From NCBI GenBank assembly GCA_018902385.1, contig JABSSW010000031.1, positions 372,001 through 436,000 on the forward strand: a stretch of DNA of 64,000 nucleotides. Direction: 5' to 3'. Under the pieces are notes generated by a model. The model made no database searches. It was not told the DNA's origin and saw nothing but the letters and a program-made list of their open reading frames with translations. Positions 55,066-64,000 of this stretch are shown here, piece by piece. The translations under genes and the position numbers were made by a program. Source of the DNA: Physcia stellaris. Taxonomy: Eukaryota > Ascomycota > Lecanoromycetes > Caliciales > Physciaceae. How positions within the stretch are numbered: the first letter of the stretch is position 1; each line of letters starts with the position of its first letter.

Positions 55066-56357
55066 CTTTCCAACTACGGAGCAAGCTCCCTTTGCGCAAA
55101 GAGTCGACCGCTCACGTAGCTGATATCATGCGGTGGTTGTTGGGCCAGAAACACAAGTAGCTGGCGTTGGTTGAGAGTAGGAGATTTTAAAAGCTGAAAG
55201 TCGGTTCCTGCATTGGTCGCTGCCGGTCGCGGCAGTAAGGAAGTCTGTTTCCCTTGACGGGATGACACCACGGAGATGGCTCCTTGACCAAACACCGATT
55301 CCCCAACCTGGGCAGATGGCGGCAGCTTCGCATGCCCGTGAGCTTTGAGTAATAGGGTCAATATGTTTGGACTTTAAAAGGGATTAATATTAATACCTTA
55401 AAAATCGAAGAAGGTTACGTGACAGTCAACCTCAGCATCAGCCATCAGCAGGAATGACCAGCAGCCAATGACAGCCCGCCATCCACGACACGTGTGTCGA
55501 GGCCTATTCAGACAAGAGATCGCGTGCTCCCGACCGGGGATTTCAGTACTAGACAGAGTGTCTGCTGATGGTCTGGCGTGCTGAGGACCTTGAGCGATGA
55601 TTCAAAGCGACCATAACGGCCTCAATGTGTCGGGCCTCTTGGATAACTTATCATTACCGTAGAAGGGTCCATGACTACCGGAAGATCAACAAGTTGTCCG
55701 TCCGAATTGCATACAGATGACGATGTCCTGCTGATTATATATTCGGATATATTCGTAGTACTCTATGCTTGCAGTGTTGGTCTACTGACTGGACGCCATC
55801 ATGCACGCCAGAGGGGATTCTCCTCTTTTTAATAAGGACGGAATGATTATGATGCATAAGCTTCTTTCGTCAAAGAGCACAGCGATAAGGTGGATTTGAA
55901 CTCGTCAGACACCAGTCGTTGTTGAACAGTTCACTTGAATTTAAAGGTACAGTAGATTGATTGATTGATTGATTCATAACCTTAAGCACTCGAACCTCAA
56001 GAGTCCGTTATGAGTTCAACAGCAACCGAGCCAATCACCTCCAGAAGCTTCTTGGCTTCATAAGTACAAGAAAAAAGGGGAGAAACCCTAAGTTAAGTGA
56101 ATGGATAAGTCCTTTATGAACTAGGGCTGAATCCATGTACGGGTTTATGAAATTGCACAAACCAAGTGGCGGCCGGAAAAGAGTGTTTCCGGGCAGCTGG
56201 ATCCCTTCAGAGTCAAAGTTCCTAAAGGATGAAGCACTTCGCTACTGGAGTACTTGTGCGAGCAAAACAATCTGCCTGTGTCTTGAACTTCTGACACGCT
56301 GATTCAGCGCCTCGTCTGCTTTATTTGCCATCAGCTGCATGATCCGAGCCATCTGTC
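55066..56357. other. Divergent intergenic, PPN1 and MFS
   Basis: 1.3 kb between divergent genes; includes a (TTGA)n microsatellite and AT-rich patches. No supported frame. Confidence 0.5.
55954..55973 (+). repeat. (GATT)n microsatellite
   Basis: Five GATT units in a row, 385 bp upstream of the MFS start codon. Confidence 0.9.
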
Positions 56358-58394
56358 ATGGAACATGCCGCCGGAAATGTGCCTGCCACTCCCGACGCAG
56401 CCACTAGTAACACGTCGACGGGACATGCCGTGTCACACCCAGAAGACGAGTACCTTCCCTCACCACCTCCCCGTGTCACCGACTTCACTGGCGACGATAA
56501 AGTGATCGGCCCCAATGCACCTGTCGCCCTTCTACAACCCGGAAACTCCACCCACTCCGCTGCCAGCGATGAGCCAAGCACAGCCACCCAGTCCACAGAC
56601 ATCAAGGAGAAGGCCGAAGCTCGTGAGCACAGCGAAAGGGAAGAGGAGGTAGACGCATCGGGGAAGACCATCGAGAACGCCGGGCCGGCTGCGGAGAAGG
56701 ATGGCGAGGACGTTAGGGACACTGTCGACGAGCAAAACGATGACAGCAAATACCCTGGAGGAGGAGCCCTCGCTATCCTGACCTTCGGTCTCTGCATGGC
56801 CACCTTCGTTGTCGCCTTGGACAACACCATCATCGCAACCGCCATACCTCGCATCACCACCGTCTTTGACTCCTTGAACGACGTCGGCTGGTATGGCTCC
56901 TCCTACCTCCTCACCACCACCTCCCTTCAACCATCCTTCGGCAAGATCTATACCTATTTCAACATAAAGTGGACCTACATCACCGCCCTGCTTATCTTCG
57001 AGCTAGGCTCGATAGTTTGCGCTGCCGCTAAAAACTCCGTTATGCTCATTGTTGGAAGGGCCATTGCCGGGGCGGGTGCGGCTGCCCTGTTTTCTGGGGG
57101 AATGACCATCGTAGGATACTCGGTCGCATTGAGGAAGAGGGCGTTATACATATCCTTACTGTCGAGTATGTTCGGTATATCATCCGTTGTTGGACCAATC
57201 CTTGGAGGAGTCCTGACAGATCAAGCGAGCTGGCGGTGGTGCTTTTGGATAAACCTACCCTTTGGAGGAGTCGCCCTGCTGACCGTTTTCTTCTTCTTCA
57301 AGAACCCCGAAAGGGCGCACACAGGAATGACCCTCAAGCAAAAACTAAACCAGATCGACATCGGGGGTGCCTTTCTTTTGATCTGCGGCATTGTGTGCTT
57401 ACTGCTGGCTCTACAGTGGGGTGGCACTACGTATCCCTGGCATGACTCCAAAGTTTGGGGCTGCATCCTTGGGTGCGGTCTCATCATTACATGCTTCATC
57501 GCTTTGCAATTCAAACTTGGCCCTCGGGCTACCATACCGCCTCACATCTTAACTCAACGAACAATTGCAGCCTCTGCGACCTTCACCACCTTCTTGTCCA
57601 TGGGGCTGTACGCACACATCTACTATCTCCTTTTTACTTTCAAGCCGTCAAGGGGACCACAGCAGAAGGGTCAGGTATTCGAACAATCCCTTATCTGGTA
57701 TCGACTACTATTGCTTCCATCGTTGTTGGTGGCTCCGTCACTGTCTTTGGCTGGTATACTCCGTTCATGTGGTTCGGCGCTGCCCTGTTCACTGTTGGTG
57801 CTGGTCTACTTTACACTCTACAAGTCTCCAGCTACGCTGGAAAATGGATTGGGTATCAGCTACTTACTGGCATAGGCGCTGGAGCTTCTGTTCAGATTCC
57901 GTTCATTGCAGTACAGGTTGTCCTGAGTGCGAAAGACATGCCTAGTGGAAGTACGTACTCATCTCATCAACAATGGTTACATCAGAGGGCTAACTATTAT
58001 TTACAGATGCCCTGGCAATTTTCTTTAACAGTCTCGGAGGAGCTCTCTCAATCTCAATCGCTCAAAACATCTTCTCCAACACGCTCACGCAACAAATCCC
58101 GAAGCACACCTCAGGGGTGGATCCTGCCACCATCATAGGTGCGGGCGCTACAGGTGTTCGGATAATTACACCTCCTGATCAATTGGCTGGCGTCTTACTT
58201 GCTTATAATGAGGCTGTCACGAGAGCGCTGATTGTACCCATCGCCGTAGGCGGGCTGTCATTTATTTGTTCCTTGTTCGTGAGTAGTCTTCAATCTCTAC
58301 GTCTCGCTTTCCTCCAATCTCGCTAATTGTTTTACTATAGATGGAGATGAAGAGTGTCAAAGGGAAGAAGCTCATGGCCGCCGCCGGGGCGTAG
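56358..58394 (+). CDS. MFS drug-efflux-type transporter (DHA2, 14 TM), frame broken by 1 nt
   Basis: Plasma-membrane H+ antiporter of the DHA2 type. Exons 56358-57950, 58007-58278 and 58341-58394; introns GTACGT..TTACAG and GTGAGT..CTATAG. An acidic N-terminal tail (about 130 residues) precedes TM1 (FVVALDNTIIATAIPRITTVF, the DHA2 signature). Then come GSSYLLTTTSLQPSFGKIYTYF, RAIAGAGAAALFSGG, VVGPILGGVLTDQASWRWCFWI and the TM7-14 half. Near 57626-57633 the frame breaks: HIYYLLFTFKP in frame 1 should read YYLPFYFQAVKGTTAEGSG, which is present one frame over. The exon lengths sum to 1919 nt, exactly one short of 640 codons, so a single base is missing in CTCCTTTTT. Otherwise intact to the C-terminal KKLMAAAGA. 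Substrate unknown. Confidence 0.88.
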
Positions 58395-59546
58395 GCCATC
58401 AAATTCACCATAATTCTTCAGTACATATTTTTAGATGGGTTTCAGAAGGTCGCCAAATCTAATTAAGTCATTTGGCGAGGCCCGCAAATGTTCAAAGTCA
58501 AAATTGACTAGACAGGATCCCTACCCGCTATCAAATCTTTTACCAGCAACTATTTAGCAAGGTCTACTGCGACGTACAAACCTAGCTATACTTCAGGCCT
58601 TGCACGCTACTCTATTTTGATATTGGTCTCAAGGCAGCAAGGTTATGCTCACCGGTTGTAAGCAGGGCTCCATCATGTCTCAGATGAGCCTGTCTCTCTT
58701 CTCAGGCTTCGCTGATACAGATTTATCGATGCAATCAGCATTCTCAATTTGTATCAATTGATTCTATGATGCTTCTCGCAACACCCGATAGTAGCTCCGT
58801 AGTCTTGGATTATTTCTTCAGCTGCAGAAATTCCAGTGACAGTGATTTTCTGACGATGAATCTTTCATTCATCGACAGCTCTTCCGATTAAGATTACCAT
58901 CGATTGCAAAGTAAAGCACCCAATCTACACCCCCGTCTTTTCATCCATCTCATGGTCTGGTCTGGTGCAATTTTACCTCATGCATCGCCACTACTATATT
59001 CATCTGTGACAAGACACATAGCCATCCTCGATACAACATATATGGAGAGTCCATGATGAAGACATCATCTTCTGAATCCGTCCCAAGTCGGGTAATCGCA
59101 GGTCTGTCGGTGTATTCCAAACAGGGGATCACTTTTCGGAGGATACCTTTTACTATTTGGCAGATCAGGAGAGATAGGTATCAGTCATCCTTCTCCATTA
59201 ATCGACAGTGTACTTTGTTTTAGCATGAGACTATTTCGTGAGATGGATCTCCGGAGCCTGCATGATCGTATATTGTCGACCTTGGAGTCTATCCTTTTAA
59301 CGTGACGGATTTCCAGTGCGGTTGTCCGGTTATTACACTTTCGGTTCAGGAGATGATAGTATCGAGACAGAGATTGGATTATGAGAAGTTGGATGTGTCA
59401 GACTCTCATAGAAATTCTATCTATGACCTCATGCATCTAATCAACTCCAACGAAGATTCCTATAGACAGATGACATACTATCATTACAAAAGCTCGTTCT
59501 ATAAGTTCGAGATTTCGAAGATCTTACTTTTCTTTCGCTAGCAGAT
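58395..59546. other. AT-rich relic DNA upstream of the integrase fragment
   Basis: 1.15 kb without a gene. Frames are short and full of stops; if this once was the RT/RNase H part of the Gypsy element, it is no longer recognisable by eye. Confidence 0.4.
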
Positions 59547-59860
59547 TCACATCCTGATATTCGGAGGTATATTGAACACTGTCCAGTATGCCAGCTGGCG
59601 CAGACGAAGCGCCACAAGCCATACGGAGAGTTGATGCCAATTACCTCAGCGCCCCGTCCATTCCATACCATAGCTATCGACTTTATCCTAGCCTTGCCAG
59701 GTGTAATGGATACCACAACGTCCGTGACATGCAAGCACTCCCGCCGGACATCACTGATCCCCGGAAAAGAAACCTATGGGGCATAAGAGTGGGCTAATGC
59801 GCTACTCGACTGCCTGCTTATAGCAGATTGGGGAATTCTCGACGCTATTATTCATGCGAG
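59547..59860 (+). mobile_element. Ty3/gypsy integrase fragment
   Basis: One frame reads HPDIRRYIEHCPVCQLAQTKRH (second half of the HHCC zinc domain, CxxC present). It continues KPYGELMPI, PRPFHTIAIDFILALPG (first catalytic Asp of the DDE core) and LIPGKETYGA. There is an in-frame TAA (59784-59786), then EWANALLDCLLIADWGI before it decays. No LTR could be found on either side. Old, inactive. The fragment keeps CC, GG and CT dinucleotides, unlike the Copia-like element. Confidence 0.85.
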
Positions 59861-61345
59861 AGTATTCATTTTAGGATTCAAACACACTTGAGTGAGAAAT
59901 TTAATCTTTCATGATACTTCGCGAACTTCCGACATCAAATTTACAAATCGATCTATTAAACCTGTTCAATAAATTAGGCGAAATTGACACAAGAGCACAT
60001 GCCATAGTCGGATCTACCGATTCTTATTCAAGTTTTGAGAAGAATCATATTTTGTCGCATTAGCATTAATGTCATCGACAGGAAAAGTATTCGAACATCC
60101 TGATTGCGTTTTGTTCAGATGATGATAGAAATCTAGACTGATGACAACCGGAGTAATAAGTTCTACTATAAATGTAATCTTTACTATTACAGCTACTTCT
60201 GCTGAAGTTTCCTGCTGCTACGATATAAATCGAAATCGTAGGATTGTCAAAGGATATGCCTTTTTCTACAAGATTAAATCCTCTTGTTTTCACTTCGCCA
60301 GCAGTTTTACCCGATCGTTACACTCTATATAGCGAGTACAGAGATATAATGACTTATCGACGGAATTGTGAGTCTAGATGACATCAAAACCTATGACAGC
60401 AACGAATTCAACTCAAAAACCTAAACATACATCAACGATAATCTTTCAGAGAGCTATCTCCGAAATACCTACCTATAGAATATCTAGTATCAGATAGCCA
60501 CATCATCAGCATATATCAAACAAATCCCCTTACGCTAGCAACCAGTATGCGCACGATCATTACAAAATAAGGCATTGGAAACCATAGAAATGCTAGACAT
60601 CGATGGCTTTTGCGCCAAGTTAAAAGTTTCTGGAAGGTCTTTGTGAAGAGTGGCCGTTCTCCTAGCTATATTGGCGCGATATGTCATGTTTTGATATAAC
60701 CTTCGGAAGCACTCTACCATTTTCAGAGATGAGTTCGTTGGATTTGCCAGTGCGAATGGAATGTGGTCCCGAGATACATGAGACTTCTCACCGAGTCTGT
60801 TTCGATCAAGAACACCCAATAATTATCGTTTCCAGATCTTTTGGAATTGTCAACTTCGCTAAAAGCGATTTTCCCCGGTCTCAGATACGTATCAAGGCGT
60901 AAGGATTGCTGCTGGTCTAGAGGTTGCTCAAAATCACTCACATTTAGAGGGAACTGGCCAGACATACGTCGAAACTGGATGTGGTTGAATCTTAGGACTC
61001 CGTAATCGAATTGGACTACGCTCAAGAACTGTGGCATGGATTATTCAATGATTTATTGATAGATTTTGAGCAAGTGGCATTGGAAAGCTACTCTGATACA
61101 CCAGGGATCCACTTTAAAGATTCATTTAAGCATTGATCCTATCTCTAAGTTCAAGACTCGAGCAAATTCGTTCTCGATTGGGTAACATTCTGAGTTCTAG
61201 GGGCCACTGAAGGATCTACTCTGCACAAGAGAGCTTGGCTTTGAGGGCTTCTCAACATGAAGAGGCCATGAGTCACCAATTAACCGATGGTTGAGCGCTA
61301 TCTACACTGAACTACTTCTTTTCTTCGGCCCAACCAGCTACATCG
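59861..61345. other. Degraded AT-rich interval
   Basis: 1.5 kb, no supported frame. A minus-strand stretch (61037-60723) is open for 104 codons but has no ATG-supported start or known motif. Confidence 0.4.
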
Positions 61346-62999
61346 ATGTCGAAAGTACTCCGAGTTGCCCGTCCATCTCTCAACAAGGATCTCAGCCATT
61401 CCTCAACTTGTGATACCGAATCCGCCACTTTCCGACAGCTCCACTTTGCTTCACAACTTAGACAGGTAAATCTCGACTAGAAAATCCATTACAACCAACA
61501 GTGTGATCGATAGCTACACTGCCTCCGCCTCATCTCAACCCGCAGACACACGTCACATATCAAGCTACACTTCAACTTCTGCTAATCCACTGTGGAATCA
61601 ATATTGGTTTGAGAGGTATATTGCTTCACACGCTATTCTGACGGTTTGACAGATTCATGGTATGTCTGATGAACGAAGAAAGTCTTATCAAATTCTAACA
61701 ATCTTGATTAGGATCAACCCACACATTGGGGCTCAATTTCCAGCGTCCCGTCCAAAGAAGCAAGACCTCAGTGTTCTCAAGCCGAGTTTCAAGCCCTGAC
61801 TCACCTGATACTAATTTTTGTTCAAATGATCATCGCGGATCTCAAAGATTTACAAAAGATATGCATCTCGATAGATGCCGATTGTACGCCATATTGATTT
61901 CGCAATGACCTGACTATTCGACAATTTGCCAGGATAAAGTCTCTACTGTCTTTAGCCCAGCTGCTTCTTCGAAGACAACGGTCATCATTGCTGATAAACC
62001 GGACCATTTTACATGAAGCCTCAAACCAATAGGGTGTCAAAGCTTTGACCATCATCGGAAGCATAGTCATTTTACCATCTATGAAACATACCTAGGTCAA
62101 GGAGCTCAACAGCAAAGTCCAGATCGCCAACGATCAAGTTGCGAAAAACAAAGCAACTTTTGGTTGAGATGCTTGATTCTAGTGGGTTTTTCTTAGTGGG
62201 TAACACGAGAGTCTATTATTATGGAACCATCAATCGAGCCACAATGTGGGCAGTCAAACATGGCGCATTCAACGTATGAACTGATGTCTTGGTATTGTTA
62301 AGAAGTTCCCATTGTGGGACCTGCAAAACACGGCTCCATGTAGTCAGGCAGAATCCACGATCGCATAATTGGGGATCTCATTTCAAGATCAAAGTTTTCA
62401 ACTTTTACTAATATTTCAATTTGCACGGCCGTCTTCATTCCAGAATTGCGAGAGCACATAAGGAGGGAAATCTTGACATTAGCAATCAAAGTATCCGAGT
62501 GGTAAATGTCATTTGAGCAGTTAGAGCCTCCTTCACCAACGGCCCGTACTACCCTCGGCCGCACTCCACTAGAGCTGAGGATCAAAACCTTTGGACTCAA
62601 TTTCAAAACACATATGGAGCTATCTCTTACACTTTGACTGAGCCAGCATTGCTTTATCTCCAGCACGATTCGTTCAAGCTGTCAAGCACGAATCGAGCAT
62701 TCAAAAAGTCAAAAAACAAACTCCTGGGAGGGCACGAGTGCCGATGCGCCACCTGCGAGCCTGAAGCCGCCAAGAATCAGCTAGAAGAGGCCATGGCCAA
62801 GATGCGGGAAGAAAACATAGCTAGAATCGAAGCTGACGAGGCACGAAAGATTCGGATGGAGTACAAAGACAAAAATGATGAGGCGATATATGAGGAGCAA
62901 TGTAAGCTACTGGAGGAAGAAGCGAAAAGAGTTCAGGGGCGAATCGCCGAGGCATCCAGAAGATCAGCCACGGTTGCAGTGAATATCACACCACTTTAG
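61346..62999 (+). pseudogene. Decayed multi-exon gene with coiled-coil 3' end
   Basis: Several natural-looking plus-strand stretches are separated by intron-like sequences. ATG 61346 starts MSKVLRVARPSLNKDLSHS. Then VIDSYTASASSQPADTRHISS..NQYWFER precedes GTATAT..GACAG. DQPTHWGSISSVPSKEARP and AEFQALTHLILIFVQMIIADLKDLQKI follow, with stops at about 61892 and 62032. The last open stretch (about 62520-62999) reads QFQNTYGAISYTLTEPALLY, then HECRCATCEPEAAKNQ and an 80-residue Glu/Lys/Arg coiled coil ending at TAG 62997-62999. Phases do not all fit, so it is probably a relic or a gene with lesions. No family is recognised with confidence. Confidence 0.35.
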
Positions 63000-64000
63000 G
63001 ATAGAAACCTGGTGGGCGGTCATTCTCTTCTACCGCCCCAAAGGCCCAAAGTTAGACAAATTCATCGAAGATACCGTCCAGAGATGGTGTGAAATATCTC
63101 ACATTTGTCATACTCCACCATGTCTGACGCTTGCGGATCTGAAGCTGGGTCTATCAACATTGATCATGAGCTCATCAAAAATATAGGTTTCCTTTTGACA
63201 CACATAAATGCTGATGGAACTTCATGCAAGAATGGGTTTAGAAAGCACCAAGGTGGTTATGGAGCAGTAAATAGCCTCCACAGTCACATGAAGCCATGCA
63301 GATTCGAGCGGATGGCCACATATCCTGCATTTGGTATGTACTCACCGTTTCCGCGGGGCTTGACTGCCTCCACCCCGTCCAGGAGGAAGTCCCTTTCTGA
63401 GTGTTCATCGCTAACTCGGAGCAGGCGTCTCTCGACTTTTTTCGACTTGCTGCTTGCGAGTGGCAGCTTGCCTTTGGTATCTACTCGCACCCCTGCAACG
63501 ACCTCATCATGTTCAGTCCGTCCACGAGCGAATCTTTTTCGAGATGTCAGTTGCTGACTCTGGATAGCCGTCTTCTCACCATGTCTCTTCCGCCTGCTCG
63601 CCCCTTCCTCTCTCCCAGTGCCGGCCCTGGCGCCCCTACGATCCTTGCTCGTCTCCAGTCGTTGGCTCCAGACCTCGCGGTCGGCCGTTTTCCATCGTGC
63701 TGCTGGCTACTAAACATACAAGATCTCAGATTTAAGAACGGCTAGCGTTCATCAAGCAGGATACCTTATGAGATCTCATTGATTGGCACAATCCACTATA
63801 CATTATCATGTCAATACAGGCATCAATATCTCCGACTCAATGTTTCCTGGCCTCGAGCTTCTTGGTCAGATGAAAAAAAATCCATCTATGTACGTCTATG
63901 TGAAGGAATCTAAGACACTTCTAAAGACATCAACGAGTACAAAAAAAAGGAATGGAAATACTTTTCTGGTTCTATTGAGAATGGGAGATAATCATGACAA
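63000..64000. other. Terminal interval
   Basis: 1 kb to the window end. A 150-codon plus-strand frame (63105-63557) and an overlapping one carry Ser/Pro-rich sequence and no domain. 63880-63960 has A-rich runs. Nothing supported. Confidence 0.4.

Noticed and set aside
55880-55990. tRNA gene on the minus strand (GAGTTCAAATCCACC)
   Set aside because: No A box at the right distance and no cloverleaf.
43374-58394. Biosynthetic gene cluster around the MFS and DUF1857 genes
   Set aside because: No backbone enzyme (PKS, NRPS, terpene synthase) or tailoring set; neighbours are wall, vacuole and phosphate genes.
1-64000. CRISPR array or bacterial operon
   Set aside because: The DNA is fungal nuclear; no spaced direct repeats of that kind, and genes have spliceosomal introns.

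Overview
The window is nuclear DNA of a filamentous ascomycete (Pezizomycotina). Genes carry short introns (about 45-285 bp, GT..AG), the recognisable families are fungal (GH45, GH71, GT32, Ppn1, Ccc1, DUF1857, F-box, a 14-TM MFS), and long gene-poor stretches hold transposon and gene relics. The exact class cannot be read from the sequence. Seventeen gene models are supported to varying degrees; for most of the multi-exon genes the proposed splice sites restore one uninterrupted frame.

Layout. 1-1143: 3' part of a nitrilase. 1.3-2.3 kb: decayed coding relic. 2.57-4.41 kb: unknown multi-pass membrane protein. 7.17-8.24 kb: secreted GH45 endoglucanase. 9.10-11.78 kb: secreted M28 peptidase. 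12.41-14.72 kb: a small, extremely AT-rich, internally deleted Copia-like LTR element with intact 145-bp LTRs and a 5-bp target duplication. 15.24-17.29 kb: divergent pair, a DUF7726-like protein and a GT32 glycosyltransferase. 17.93-19.11 kb: damaged secreted glycerophosphodiesterase. 20.34-21.27 kb: orphan protein of ten 19-residue repeats. 24.95-25.71 kb: unknown secreted protein. 27.32-28.68 kb: F-box protein. 31.4-42.2 kb: three genes on the minus strand for a fungal 'enterotoxin-A-like' secreted protein and two HExxH proteins. 43.4-45.7 kb: GH71 alpha-1,3-glucanase. 46.8-47.4 kb: DUF1857 protein. 47.8-48.9 kb: Ccc1/VIT transporter. 52.9-55.1 kb: endopolyphosphatase. 56.4-58.4 kb: MFS transporter. 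58.4-64.0 kb: relics, including a clear Ty3/gypsy integrase fragment.

The genes do not form an obvious pathway or a biosynthetic cluster. The common theme is secretion: at least eight proteins start with a signal peptide (GH45, M28, GDPD, the 24.9-kb protein, the enterotoxin-like protein, the HEIRH protein, GH71, Ppn1). The 31-42 kb block looks like an effector-type accessory region.

The strongest unusual signal is in the Copia-like element. Its 2.0-kb interior contains no CC or GG dinucleotide at all, while CpG and CpA stay abundant. All 18 differences between its two LTRs are transitions at CpC or CpT. This implies a repeat-directed C-to-T process acting on CpY, not the CpA context usual for RIP. 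The second recurring oddity is single-base frame breaks in otherwise well-kept genes (GT32, F-box, MFS, and two compensating pairs in the GDPD gene), which are either assembly indels or real decay.
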